In this document: in pieces, positions 1 to 12,000 of the stretch
Numbering within the stretch: position 1 is the stretch's first letter
Layout of the letters: every line of letters starts with the position of its first letter
Assembly (NCBI RefSeq): GCF_963259705.1
Contig: NC_081846.1
Location: 58,893,205 to 58,957,204, forward strand
Length of the DNA stretch: 64,000 nucleotides
Direction: 5' to 3'
DNA from: Myotis daubentonii
Taxonomy: Eukaryota > Chordata > Mammalia > Chiroptera > Vespertilionidae
Translations under genes and position numbers: made by a program
Notes under the pieces: model-generated
What the model saw: only the letters and a program-made list of their open reading frames with translations
The model's database searches: none
Told to the model about the DNA's origin: nothing

Positions 1-441
1 ACATGGTAACAGCTCACGAAGTTTCTTAAGATATACCTTTATGCTCTCTTTTCTCTAATTATTTCCTATGAATATCCTGTGTTTGTAAATCAGACCTTCC
101 CAAGCCCTAGAATTTAAATAGCAGTACAAATATGTTATACTGTTCTCAAAGAACATGTATGTTTAGAGCTCATGTGCAGCACTCCAACTGTGCCACTAAA
201 AATTACCAGAAAAGGACTGTGTAAATGCATGTGGATGCAGAAAATAGAAGGAAAAGAAATGCAACCTCTTCCCACAGTGTTATAATTTGGCCCTCATAAA
301 TTTCCTGGAAGAAGAAGGAATTGGAGCAGGCAGGTGTAAAGATGAGTCAGGCTGCAGACATGGCAGTTACCTGAGAGCTGGAGTGGTTTGGGAGACGTTT
401 ATAAAAGAGAGAAGACAAGCTTAAGGGAATGGATACATTAC
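1..441 (-). other. GPD2: GPD2 intron, partial (downstream of exon 442-635)
   Basis: The first 441 bases follow the donor site of the exon at 442-635 (GT at 440-441 on the minus strand). No repeat or exon is recognisable here. Confidence 0.8.
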
Positions 442-635
442 CTTCAACATCATGACTCAGGTAATTACGCACTTCGTTCAAAATGAAGTTGATGTCTTCT
501 TCCGAAGGAATAGGATGGTGTGTAATATCGGTTGGAGTGTCGGTAGTGCCAGCTATAGTCATCTTTTGCCACGGTAAGAAGAAAATAACTCGCCCATCAC
601 TGGTCGCTGGGTCAAGAAGTCCCATGCTCTCTGGG
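442..635 (-). CDS. GPD2: GPD2 internal coding exon (about residues 324-389)
   Basis: This 194-nt exon completes a serine codon and encodes 64 residues, from PESMGLLDPATSDGRVIFF through LPWQKMTIAGTTDTP to NYLSHDVE, then one base of a valine codon expected from the family. LPW and TIAGTTDT are family hallmarks; the latter contacts FAD and substrate in bacterial GlpD structures. The acceptor is CTTTTATCTCAG and the donor GAAG/GTAATG. It is the last GPD2 exon inside the window. The rest of the oxidoreductase domain, the C-terminal helical domain and the calcium-binding EF-hands must lie to the left of position 1. Confidence 0.95.
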
Positions 636-799
636 CTGAGATAAAAGGAACATTTTTTTATTTTTGAAATTAGTAAAAATTTAATCTTAATCTACAACCT
701 ATTTTATTCATCACATCTCATATAAACAAACAAGAACAACATGAGCTATTATTTTTACTGCCACTAAATTAACCTAAAAATTCCTTTAAAAACAAAATT

Positions 800-1001
800 G
801 GCCCAGGCTGTGTGTCAGTTCTGTGGAGCATCATCCTATACACTAAAAGGTTGCAGGTTAAATTCCCATCCAGGGCACACACCTAGGTTGCGGGTTCAAT
901 CCCCAGTCAGTACATATATGGAGAGCAACCAATCAATTTCTCTCTCTCTCTCTTTCTCTGGGTTCAATCCCTAGTCAGTACATATATGGAGAGCAACCAA
1001 T

Positions 1002-1058
<57 letters not shown>

Positions 1059-1146
1059 TCTCCCCCCACCCCTCCCCCTTTCTCTGTAAAAATCAATTAA
1101 AAACATATTCTCTAGTGAGGATAAAAAATAAATTAAAAAAAAAAAA
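800..1146 (+). mobile_element. Ves SINE with internal duplication
   Basis: A tRNA-derived bat SINE with a degenerate promoter head (ggcccaggctgtgtgtcag), a body with gggttcaatccccagtcag, a TC-rich tail and an A-rich end. The segment 892-937 is repeated almost exactly at 960-1005, and the TC tract after it (1005-1053) is unusually long. Confidence 0.8.
1005..1053 (+). repeat. (TC)n microsatellite
   Basis: About 24 uninterrupted TC units inside the tail region of the SINE at 800-1146. The tract grew from the TC-rich segment normal for Ves SINEs. Confidence 0.95.
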
Positions 1147-1524
1147 CACTTTGGTAACAAAAAGTAATGGAGCAAGTGTGATAATGCTAACATTCCACAG
1201 TAGAACCAACCCTTCCCATCTCAGAAATGCAAGGTTAATTATGAAAATGGACTTCAAGTTACAATTGTTTGGGATTTTATATTCCTTGGACAATTCACAT
1301 GAGATAATGTCAGCGAGATAAATGTCTATAATTTCTTTTATGATGGTCAATTAAAGATAGCTCTTCAACCTTTTTTAAAGTCTATGAAAAGTATTTTCCT
1401 GGGACATTTGACATTTGGCACATCTTTTAGTAGAAGGTCTCAGAAGCACATGAGAAAAGTGAAGGGTCCACTTTCTAGAAACTAAAATGTAATCAAAAAG
1501 TTCTTTACTTATTTTTACCTAGAT

Positions 1525-1752
1525 CAGTGGTTCTCAACCTTTCTAATGCCGCGACCCTTTAATACAGTTCCTCATGTTGTGGTGACCCCCAATTTCATTG
1601 TTACAAATTGAACATAATTAAAGCATAGTGATTAATCACAAAAACAATGTGTAATTATATATGTGTTTTGCGATGGTCTTAGGCGACCCCTGTGAAAGGG
1701 TCGTTTGACCCCCCCCCCCAAGGGGTCGCGACCCACAGGTTGAGAACCGCTG
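1525..1752. mobile_element. SPIN-like non-autonomous hAT element
   Basis: The terminal inverted repeats are cagtggttctcaacct and aggttgagaaccgctg. The flanks carry a perfect 8-bp target duplication, acctagat, at 1517-1524 and 1753-1760, which is diagnostic of hAT insertion. The interior has the paired motifs gcgaccc and gggtcgc typical of the SPIN/URR1-type family known from several mammals including Myotis. A C-run sits at 1710-1718. Confidence 0.85.
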
Positions 1753-2527
1753 ACCTAGATGACCTTGTACCACTTGACCAAATATGAGATTTCTTACTTT
1801 ATTTCAATTTTACAGAAATCTCAAGCAGTACAGCCATAAGAAAGGGGCTCAGTTTTCTACTACTAAAATAATAATGTACTAGGATAAGGCCAAAAAGGAG
1901 AACGTGATGAAAATCTTTACACGGAGAGAAGGCACTAGTGCATCATGCTATGAAATCGAAGTTCAAGGATGCCTCTTCTGACAGATTACATAAAATCTTC
2001 CAAAGTATTAATCAAGAATTTTCACTAACATGTGCTTATATTCTAAAACCAAATTAGAAAACACACTTGAAAGGAGAGGCAACTATAAAAAAATTTAACA
2101 AAACCCCATCCAATAGTGTTATTAAATCACTAGAAACTATTATTTGAATGTATTCATTAACCATTCAAAGACATTTGGAGAAGTTGTTAAAGGAGTGGAA
2201 GGAATCTGAAAGTATCTTATTCAAATAGGACACGACAAATCTTCAGAAGGCTGTTTCTATTTGACTGAATTCTCAAAGCAAGCCAGGGTTAACAGTATTT
2301 ACCGGGAGCTATTTTCAGCTTCTATTAATGCAACTTCTGAAATAGGAAACACAATTCTATTTGGTTTAAATAAATTTTTAAGATATCTCTCTTATACCCA
2401 CAAACTTAAAAGGGCATATAGTCAACCTTTTATGTTTATCATTCCCTTTAAAATTTTTTTAATCCCAATTGATTCACATACATAAAGATTAGACAATAAC
2501 AACTCCTAAAATAAAAAATATTGTTTT

Positions 2528-2682
2528 GCCCTGGTCAGTGTTGTTCAGTTGGTTAGCACATCGTCCTGTACACTAAAAGGTGGTGGGTTCTATTCCCAGT
2601 CAGTGCATACACCCAGGTTTTGGGTTTGATCCCCAGTCAAGGCTCATGCGGGAAGCAACTGATCAATGTTTCTCACATGTCA

Positions 2683-2732
<50 letters not shown>

Positions 2733-2794
2733 TCTTCCTCTTTCTGTCTCTCTCCCTTTCTCTTGTTCTCTCTAAAATCATTTAAAAAAAAAAA
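2528..2794 (+). mobile_element. Ves SINE
   Basis: Promoter head gccctggtcagtgttgttc, B-box-like gggttctattccc, a long TC tract (2685-2729), and an A-rich tail. Same subfamily type as the SINE at 800. Confidence 0.85.
2685..2729 (+). repeat. (TC)n microsatellite
   Basis: Pure TC repeat within the 3' part of the SINE at 2528-2794. Confidence 0.95.
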
Positions 2795-4573
2795 GTCTTA
2801 TGAAAAGGAAATCCACAGTAAGCTTAGCTAATGCACTTTCTTTAAACCACAAGGAATACTAATCTTTCTTTGCAAAACCCATCAGCCTCATGATATGCCT
2901 GCTATGTCTATACAGCCTTTGGAGAAAGAAATCACTGTCTACAACCTACTTGAAAGACACAGAGGAGAGAGGGCCACAGTCCCCACTTAGCACATGCAAA
3001 AAGCACCACAGAAGTATGTCAGTCATTTAAAACTTCAACTAAGATTTCATCTTTACTCAGGGTTACTTAAAGAAGATATTTTTACTTTCATTTTTATATA
3101 TTGAAAACTATAAGTCTGGAGTATTTTCAGCCTCTGTATGACTATTTTTTTCTTTATATTTATTATAAGATTCTCTTAAAATCTTAAAAGAAATTAGTTA
3201 AGTCTGTGTTTTGTAAGCACCTAATTTGATCCTGGGTTAATATGCCCTTACATTAAATCAGTCACTTTGGGATTGGAAATTTAACTCATTCAGAGTTCAA
3301 GGTTTCAATTTTGTAAGTAGTACTATATTGAAACAAAAAAATAAATTCCATATTCCAACAAATTATATCTTGGCATATATTATACATTATCTTGGCATAT
3401 CTTATACATGGTCATCTTTATAGACTAGATATCATGTAATACGCCTATATAACTCAATAAACCTCATCAACTTCAGCATAAAATTATAATATACAGCAAC
3501 CTAGACATGAAATGCTGTTAGAAAAGCATAACTACTGAATCCTTTAAAACCTTCCAATGCAATAAAAGCAGTTTAAAGGGTGAAGGTGATGGTTACCAAC
3601 ACACGTAACTGGAACCTGTAGAGAATCAACTGCTTAAGTGAAGACATATGTGTCAAACATAAAATTAACAAGCACAGAGGGAAGACAAAGCTATTAATGT
3701 CTGGTATAAAAATTTAAGAATCCATTTGGAAATAGCTTTCATCAGTTCTAAATTACCTAATTCATGCTCTCCCTTAGGGAAAAGTTTGTTTTCTTATAAA
3801 GAATTAATTCTGCACCGTTACACTAAAGTTTGAAAATGGATATCAACTATGGATATCAACTATAACTGAGTGAGGCATAGGTCTTTTTCAATATGTATGA
3901 TTCACTTGACATCAGGAGCAAAAAAGCTTCCTGCTAATTTGTGTGTGTGTGTGTGTGTGCATAGGATTAAATGTAACGAACAATTTTCTCATGCAGACTA
4001 TTGCCTTCCTGAAGTACTAGTACCTATATTTAAACTGAAATCAATTTATTAATTACGTAGCAATCAGTGGTAGAGCTAACAGCATGCAGACACTTATAGG
4101 GAAAAAAAACTGACCTCTTGTCAGTGGTAAAAAAACCTTTAGGCTATAAGGAGGAGATGCTTTTCATGCATTTCAGCCATTTGGTGTATTGTTGCTGCTT
4201 TCATAAGAGCATAGCCACAACTCTGACGAAAATTCCAGATTTCTTAAGTGAACTAAAAAGTACCTTTAAAAAGAAATGATTTCTGTGTGTTGGGTTTTCT
4301 GGCATTAAAATAATTTTTAAAAAGCTGTTACCATGGCCCAAGAGAATTCCACACATGGAATGTTAGGGTCATGACAAGCTTAATAAATGCCATAAAGATA
4401 CTCTGAAAACAACCCAACAAGATAGACTTATGCATAGTCCTTGCTCCTCATTTAGTAGCCTACACACAAGGAGTCAGTGGCTAATGAGCTCACTGCATTT
4501 GCAAACTGAGCAGGTTCTAGTTGAAATGTTAAGTCTTCAGTTATGATCAGGCTGTTTATAGGGCAGCCCCCAT

Positions 4574-4803
4574 CCGTGGTCGGTAAACCACGGCTCACGA
4601 GTCACATGCGGCTCTTTGGCCCCTTGAGTGTGGCTCTTCCACAAAATACCATGTGCAGGTGCACACGTACAGTGTGATTGAAACTTCATGGCCCATGTGC
4701 AGAAGTCGGTATTTTGTGGAAGAGCCGGTATTTTGTGGAAGAGCCACACTCAAGGGGCCAAAGACCCGCGTGTGGCTCGCGAGCCGCAGTTTGCCAACCA
4801 CTG
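4574..4803. mobile_element. Palindromic non-autonomous hAT-like element
   Basis: The two halves are nearly reverse complements: the left half has ctctttggccccttgagtg and the right half the matching cactcaaggggcca. The ends read ccgtggtcggtaaac and gtttgccaaccactg. It is a second copy of the element at 23835-24045. No clean 8-bp target duplication remains. A 19-bp unit (ggtattttgtggaagagcc) is doubled in tandem at 4708-4745. Open frames on both strands here are by-products of the palindrome. Confidence 0.75.
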
Positions 4804-5170
4804 GATCCCTAAGGACCTAGTTAAAGCCTTGAGTTATATAATTGCTGAATGTGATTGGTTGATGAACCCAGGGAGATGTTTCCATCTGATATCTCTTCAC
4901 CCCACCCAAGAGAATGACTTGATATGGAGAGCAAAACTTTCTTCTGGATTGCCAGTATTACAGCTGCTCAAGGTCTGTGCCTTAAGAGGGAATAAACTCT
5001 TAATCCAACTTGCATTCCCAAGCAAGAGGCTCATCTGCAATGGAGCTGGAAGGGAACTGGGCTGTCGACCATGCCGCCAAGGTTTCCAGCAGGTTGTGTA
5101 GTAGTTGCAGGTCAAAGTGATAACTAAATATGGGGATATTTATTTCTCCCAAAGTAGAATGAAAATGATT

Positions 5171-5398
5171 TTTTTTATCCTCACCTGAGGATATTTTTTT
5201 CCATTGATTTTAGAAAGAATAGAAGAGAGGGAGGGGGTTGGAGGGAAAGAGAGAAAGAGAGATGCGAGGCATTATCAATTGGTTGTTTCCTGAACAACCA
5301 GAGTTGGGATCAAACCTACAACCCAGGTACGTGCCCTTAACTGGGAATTAAGCCTGAAACCTCTCAGTATGTGAATGGACACTCTAACCAGCCAGGGC
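5171..5398 (-). mobile_element. Ves SINE
   Basis: Read on the minus strand it starts gccctggctggttagagtg and ends with an A-rich tail that includes atcctcaggtgaggata. Diverged copy. Confidence 0.8.
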
Positions 5399-5630
5399 AA
5401 TAGATGTTTTTATTTCATCTCTATCCCTAACCATTTCTCTGTTTCTGACTATCTATGTTATTATGATGAATTAGAAATTATATCTGATTTTTACTTGCTA
5501 TAATATTTTTCAAAATAATTTCAGAAGTTTTAAACATAAAAATACCTAAGTGGTTCTTATTTTCAAATTCTTCCTAAGTAAATTTGGGTGTTTTATAAAA
5601 TTAACTTTTTAATTAAAAAGTCCTTTATGA

Positions 5631-5823
5631 GCCCTAGCTGGTTTGGGTCAATGCATAGAGCGTCGGCCTGTGAACTGAAAGGGCCCAGGTTCGATTCCAG
5701 TCAAGGGCACATGCCCGGGTTGTGGGCTCGATCCCCAGTGGGGGACTTGCAAGAGGCAGCCGATCAATGATTCTCTCTCATCATGGATGTTTCTATCTCT
5801 CTCTCCCTCTTCCTTCCTCTCTG

Positions 5824-5874
<51 letters not shown>
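5631..5874 (+). mobile_element. Ves SINE with (TA)n tail
   Basis: Starts gccctagctggtttgg, with a tRNA-like A box and a B box ggttcgattcc. It is flanked by a perfect 14-bp duplication (aaagtcctttatga at 5617-5630 and 5875-5888). The tail has turned into a (TA)n tract, 5826-5873. Confidence 0.92.
5826..5873. repeat. (TA)n microsatellite
   Basis: About 24 AT/TA units replacing the usual A-rich tail of the SINE at 5631-5874. Confidence 0.95.
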
Positions 5875-5877
<3 letters not shown>

Positions 5878-6077
5878 GTCCTTTATGAAAATTTTTGCAA
5901 AATTAAATTTTAATGTTTTAATGAAAATTCTGAAACACTAAGGCTTAATCTCTGAAGATGACTACACTAAAGAAAGTACACAAATGGTTCCCAAATCATT
6001 AACTCGTAGAAAGGAGTATTGCCATTAAAGCTAAGAAATTGTATTTTGTCTTATGGATGAGTTCCTTTACTTATTTC

Positions 6078-6084
<7 letters not shown>

Positions 6085-6108
<24 letters not shown>

Positions 6109-6170
6109 AGTTGACATACAATATTACATTAGTTTCTGGTGTACAACATAGAGATTAGACATATTTCTCC
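6085..6170 (-). mobile_element. L1 3'-end fragment
   Basis: A poly-T followed by agttgacatacaatattac and tctggtgtacaacata is the reverse complement of the 3' end of a mammalian L1, including its poly-A. Confidence 0.6.
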
Positions 6171-6265
6171 GCATCGGTTATTAAGAAAGGTGAGCTAAAA
6201 GACTAAACACAGGCAATGCCTGTGCCCTTCACTCTTTGGCGACAATCAGAGCTGGAATGCAGTAC

Positions 6266-6410
6266 CTGTAGTAACCAGGCATCACGATGTGGACCCCAGC
6301 ACTCGGCTGGCAGATAGTTGCGGCGTCCTTATCATCCATTTGGCGCACAGCGTCTGTGAAAGGTCCCGTGGCATTGATAACACATTTGGCTCTCACGTCA
6401 AATTCCTGTC
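6266..6410 (-). CDS. GPD2: GPD2 internal coding exon (about residues 276-324)
   Basis: This 145-nt exon encodes 47 residues between two split codons. It runs from QEFDVRAKCVINATGPFTD through QMDDKDAATICQPSAG to VHIVMPGYY. The motif VINATGPF is the conserved loop seen in FAD-dependent glycerol-3-phosphate dehydrogenases where the cofactor-binding strand meets the substrate domain, and SAGVHIV is also typical. The acceptor is TTTCTTCCACAG. The donor TACAG/GTACTG is weak because it lacks purine-A-G at +3 to +5. The next exon starts with C, which completes a serine codon (AG/C) as in the human gene. Confidence 0.95.
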
Positions 6411-7245
6411 CTGTGGAAGAAAGCAGCATCAATCACACACCCCATTTGTTTCTCTGCTCACGGGTGCTTTGGGTTATTAATTCATCTATTAACTCCATCT
6501 ATGGCAAAGTATATCGTATACCGCACTAAGTGACATGAGCAGCCAGAGTTATTGAAAAGCCACACAAAAGGCTCGCACCTGAGTAAATGTTCCAAAACCA
6601 AGTCCAAACTGAGGGACTGGGGGGAGAGCATGCCGCTTTTTCATTTCAGCTCTCAGTTATTTTGCAAAATGCCTCGCATCCAAGTGCCAAATATGAAGAA
6701 AATGAGATGAGTAAATAAGCTGCTTTCTCTTTAAAACTCAAATGTGTAAGCAGTGTTGCCGCGAGACAATATGTTTCCCATTGCTGGTTTTGTGTAAAGA
6801 AAGAATGCAGTTTTGAAAGGGCGCCTACATGGCCTTAGACTCAGGACAAGAATGAAAGTCTAACCAAAGCGAAGTGATTGACTCTAACGTGCAAATGCAC
6901 TGTTTATGTCATGGAAAATGATACTTTGAAACTTGCACGTTTATTTTGTTTTAACATGTTTCTGTAAAGAAAACCAAATGCATTCATAGCTGTGGGGGTT
7001 TTGTGGGCATTTATTATTTTCGCATTTTATTATCATCACCATCAGCATCATTATTTGGGTAAACTGCCAGGTCCCACAAGGGAAAATTTTCACGTGAAAC
7101 CAGTCACTGTTGACAATAAGGATATAATTAAGATGACTCTGAAATCTGCTTAAGTCAAATCAAAGTGACAGAAAAATTATAATTCAGTCATTACACAGGC
7201 AAGGCAAGAGGCGAAGAAGAGCTCCCTGCCAGAGCCTTGGCATAC
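6411..7245 (-). other. GPD2: GPD2 intron of 0.8 kb
   Basis: A short intron with no identifiable repeat. It contains a small CAT-rich stretch near 7030-7055. I see no regulatory or coding feature. Confidence 0.85.
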
Positions 7246-7410
7246 CTGTGAGTATGTCCTTGCACCGCGCGCCGCTCACGCGCTCTTTCCCTGTTTGGGG
7301 GTCTGTCTTCTTCAGCAGGCTCAGGACCTCCATGTAATTGGCTGTGGCAGCCCCATACCTGGCAGCAGTGAGAGCAATGGCAAGGTTCATCCGTGCGTCG
7401 TTGTGCTGTC
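7246..7410 (-). CDS. GPD2: GPD2 internal coding exon (about residues 221-276)
   Basis: This 165-nt exon completes the glycine split across the 29.5-kb intron and encodes 54 residues, from QHNDARMNLAIALTAARYG through ATANYMEVLSLLKK to GARCKDILT, then one base of the next glycine codon. The junction recreates the strongly conserved YYDGQHNDAR segment. The acceptor has a long pyrimidine tract ending CCTGCTGCAG. The donor is CACAG/GTATGC. An open frame continues past both splice sites, so the exon ends rest on the splice signals, the phase arithmetic and family conservation rather than on the open frame alone. Confidence 0.95.
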
Positions 7411-8897
7411 CTGCAGCAGGAAAAGAGGAGGGACAGGAGTCACCTCGAGCCACAGGCTGGTGGCTCAGAAGTGTGTCACAGCAGATATGTCACATCTGAC
7501 CCTGTCACCCAGGATATAAATGATGGCTGGTCAGCTCTAGAGGGCAGGATTTAAAAATACACAGTCATTCTCGGTCAGGCATTTACCTGCCCCTTCAGCA
7601 AGCGCACTTTTGCGCGGCGGAAAGGGAGAAAAATACCCTTTCCTGCAGAGCTCAGACCGATTATCTGAAAGTTAAGCAATAAGTAATTATTCTCTCAGTT
7701 TGGGGAACATATGTATATGTCAGACTTTTCCTAATACAGACAACCCTTATGCACGAAAGAGAAGCAATTCAAAACTTCAGAATATTTGACACCCCAACTG
7801 GTGTTGATTAACAATTTTTATGAGTATGTGCGCTATCTAATATTCAAAATCAAGAGCTTATTCTTCCATACAGAATCTCTGAGTATTCTATAAAAGGATT
7901 TTTTTTCTGGGTCTGAATTTTGATCAGAGCTCCTTAACATGTAACTTTTTTTTTTTTAATCGCACACATAAAAGGTAAGAAATTAAGCAGGGCAAAATTT
8001 AATTACAGAACAATTCCTACCTGTATTGTTAAAGATTTATTGCTGAAAAAATCCTAGTTAAAGAAAACTAAGGGGGAGGAGAAGGGGGGGAAAGATGATT
8101 AATCACTTTAAAATACTGGCATCACTAGAGACTTTTTCTATTTATTATTGCCAGTGGAGTTAACGCTGACCAGGAAGAATTACTCTACATTGCAGGGGCC
8201 AGGTTCTCTGTGCCCTGAATAATTAATTACCCAGGGCTAGATGTATTGAAGCAGGGTTCAAATTCCCACACACTGGGATCAGTTCTATCAAGATAATACT
8301 GATAAAGGGATGAATTTGTAATGAATATTGTTGTTGATTTATGTTGCCAGCATACCAAACATTTAGTATAAATGGTTTATGTAAAGTTTCTTCCTTGTGA
8401 TTCAGTCTGTGCAGAGCCAGAAGCACAACACAGGTAATCTGTTCCAGCTAAAAGGGCAAAGTTATAAAGAGAGAATCGATGACTGAGATGCCGCCGCCCC
8501 TCCCCACAAACATCTTATTCTAAGACCGCTGGACTAATACAACCCGCCAAGAACCTTTCCTTCAAAATGAAATCCTCTTATCAAGTGAAGAGCACATATT
8601 AAACCTCAACATGCAGAATGAAAAGTTATTTTATAAAAAAAATTAGTAGAAGGAAAGTAGGAGAAAGAAAACAACAGCGGCCTTGGGACCTGAGCTAGAA
8701 GTAGGAAGAAGGGTAGCATGTCTATCAATTTCAACTTAGCGTGACCCCGAAGCTGCTATTAGAACAGTCAGTAGGTGTATTTCATGTTTAAGAAACCAAC
8801 TTTTATTAATGTAGGGCTCCTTACTTAAAATTGGAATATATTCCACAAAGTTAAATGCATACAGAATCCAAAGCAACAAAATAAAAAATCCACTAGA

Positions 8898-9090
8898 GCC
8901 CAGCAGGCATAGCTCAGTGGTTGAGGATCGGGCGACCTAGGAACCAGGAGGTCATGGTTGGTTTCCAGGTCAGGGCACAAGCACGGGTTGCGGACTCGAT
9001 CCCCAGTGTGGGGCAGGCAAGAGGCAGCCGATCAATCTCTCTTCCTTTCTCTCTGAAATCAATAAAATAAAATAAAAAACTTTAAAAAAA
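8898..9090 (+). mobile_element. Ves SINE
   Basis: Starts gcccagcaggcatagctcag, with a box-B-like segment, the ggcagccgatcaat motif and an A-rich tail. Confidence 0.88.
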
Positions 9091-12000
9091 TTCTACTATA
9101 GATCTTCTCTTTAAAGAAATTATACATCTAAAGAGGGTGAGTACCCATCCCATCCAATCTTTCTAGTAGATGTATTCACATAACAGTGAAACACATCGCG
9201 GGCAATTCAAAAAGCCCAGGGCCTGTTAGTGCAGTGGGAAACCCTCACCCACCCAGATGCGCCTTGATGTACACACATGGCAGGTCTCCGGAAAGCCATG
9301 TGTGACTCGGCTATTTTGAATCCTGCATGAAGTCACTATTCAAAGGAACCAGACAGAAATCCCATTTATTAAATGACAGATGCCCTTGTAAAATGGTATC
9401 TCTATTACACAATCATCTGGTAATAAAACTCTCTAAGTTCTGAAAATACAAAATCTTTCTTTTAATGCCTTTTAAAATATAAAATCTCACTGGATCCGTA
9501 CTCGTATAGTTCATCATGCTCTGCGGCTTCTATACTAAGAAAAGCCTCCCTAATTAGCTTTCGAATCCCAATACTTTTTTAAAAATCTTTATTATTGAAA
9601 GCATTACTTATGTCACCTTGTTTCCCCCAATGTGAGATTTTCTTTTCTAGTGGACCTATCTGATCAGACCGCATGAGGGTTAAGTTCACACTAAGTCCCA
9701 ATACTTTTGAAGGTAAACAAGATCAAGCTCAGTTAAAGTGTGAGGGGGAAACCAGTTCCTTTCCTCCTTCTTTTCCACACCTGCCCTGATACCCAGCAGC
9801 ACCTGCTTTGACTCGAATCAGGTACGTCACTTATTTATGAAGGGCTTCATCGTATAGCCCTCATCTGCCACATTTCCACTCCCATTATTCTCACTGCCTA
9901 GGACTATGAAATCATTTGCAAATTCCTAAACATCTGTGTTATTTCACAACTTCTTGCCTTCACCCACATTCATTCTTCTGGCTGCAGTACCATGGTGGAA
10001 GCTCTGGGCAATTCCTATTCATCTCTCATGATCTGGTTCAAGCATCTCCCCATGAAGTCTCCTTTTCTCTGCAGCCCTCCAAGGCAACGTTGCTTATTCC
10101 TTCTTCTGAGTCAACATTATAGCGTGTGCATACCTTTTTTATAATCTTTATGATACTACATTCATCCATATGTCCATCAGCTTAAAAAACAATAAGCTTT
10201 GGCAAATGCAGGGACAAATGCAGGGAACACCCAAGTGGTGAGAGAGATACAGGTGTCTCTAGTCTCACAGAACTTACATCACATTGCAATTACTGTATGA
10301 TTTGCCATGTTCCCTCATTCCAGTTGTGGGAAGTCAGGAAGCTTTACTTGTTCATCTTTCTTTTTTCTTGTTAGTACCCAACACAGAACAGGTATCCAAG
10401 AGGTTTTAAGTGTAGACAAAATCCATAAATAAATAAGATTAATTTATAGCCTTAGATATATAGTCTTAATTTTTTCATAATTATATACAAATTTTATAAA
10501 ATTGTCTCGTCTATATAGATTTACAGTTTTATCTCTAACTATGAATGCTTTGTCTGGTGTTAAAGAATTTCAGACCTCAATGAGTTGGTTGCAAGAAGTT
10601 TTAAGGGGAGCAGGGAAACCTAGAAATGTGTAAAATCTGAACTTAAACCCAAAGTGGGATGAAAGGAGAAATGGTTATGTATGATTCCCTCAAGACTTAT
10701 CCCACAAGTTTCTCCTTACTCTGCAGGGGAAAAGCAAATCCAGTTATTATAAGCTTCTAGAAATTGATGAATACGTTGAGTTTCCTCTGGGCCCAGGAGC
10801 TCACACCTCCACCCAGAAGTTCCCTTCTTTGCAGACATTCAGCTTAATTCATTTCCCTCCTTGGATTCAGGGTAGATCTCCTCCCCTACCCACATTCAAG
10901 TCAGCCTGTACCCTGAGATACCCAGATGCTTGCAGTGTGTGCTTCCTGGGATAAGTGGGATGTCTTCACCCTTCTTAACTAAATTCCTCCTAGCCCCCCA
11001 TTCCTGACATTTTGCAAGGTATCTGCATGCCTCCTGTAATTTCGTTTCTGGAGAAAAAAGTTTTTGACAAACAGTGCATGTCATTGGAATGCGCTACAAC
11101 AATCTCACCTCCCCCACCCAATTGATCTGCTTATTAAGTTTGGATTTTCCAATCTGTTTCCTCAGAGCCAGGCAACATACTATTCACTAATCAGCGAATA
11201 GCTTTACGTTGGCACTTACACAAGGGCCCAGACGGGGACTGTGAAAATCTGTTTCCTACTCTTCTCCTTTTGCACTTGAAATCTTACATATGTGCACATT
11301 CTGAACTTGCAGTGCTTCTGAGAGGAAGCACAGAAGAGGTGGAACTATAACTGTTTTCCCTTGTTTAGAAAAACAAAATGTTCAATCAACCCACTGAACA
11401 GAATGTAGGTCAGCGGTGGTAGAGAAGGATTTTTGCCTTCATCCTCAATGGCCTCGCACACAGGTTAGTGGGAGATATTTGGGGTGGAAAATATTTTAGG
11501 ATGCAATCATAGGATAGACCTCAAGTATAAATATTTTGGAGACATAGCAATATTGCTCTACTCAGAGGGTTTCAAAGTTTGGCAGCTAAGTTATCATGTA
11601 AAACAGTTGGAAAAAGAGAAGTAGTCATTGAAAGTGTAAACGGTATGAAGAATGAGTAAATATGAAAATCCCTAGGTAACAAATTACCTGGCATTTTCCT
11701 GGTCCTTTGGATCTAAAATTCTACAGTGCTGTGAAATTCTACATACAATCTTATTTTAATACAGCATACTTTAAAATGGGCATGCACAGTGCACAGACCT
11801 ATCCATATGGACCCAGGAATTTGTACAGAAAGTCTAATTGTTAGAAAAAAACAGTCCTTGATTAAAATAACACCTGTCGAAAATTCATAGGCAGTTAAAA
11901 TTGCCACAAGAAATGTTGAGAACATTCCCTTCCATCTCCCTGTGGCCTGACCCTGCTTCTGGAAGGGGGAAAAAAGGATGCATGAAAGAAAGAATACTTC

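Larger units (their letters stand above)
636..6265 (-). other. GPD2: GPD2 intron of 5.6 kb
   Basis: It holds four Ves SINEs, a SPIN-like hAT element (1525-1752), a palindromic hAT element (4574-4803), a (GT)n tract near 3941-3959 and an L1 3'-end scrap (6085-6170). The stretches 1761-2527, 2795-4573, 4804-5170 and 5889-6084 are AT-rich intron in which I recognise nothing. Confidence 0.85.

Noticed and set aside
4537..4801. Overlapping open frames on both strands encoding MWLFHKIP-type peptides, also at 23594-24094
   Set aside because: They arise from the palindromic hAT elements; the same peptide appears on both strands and in several frames.
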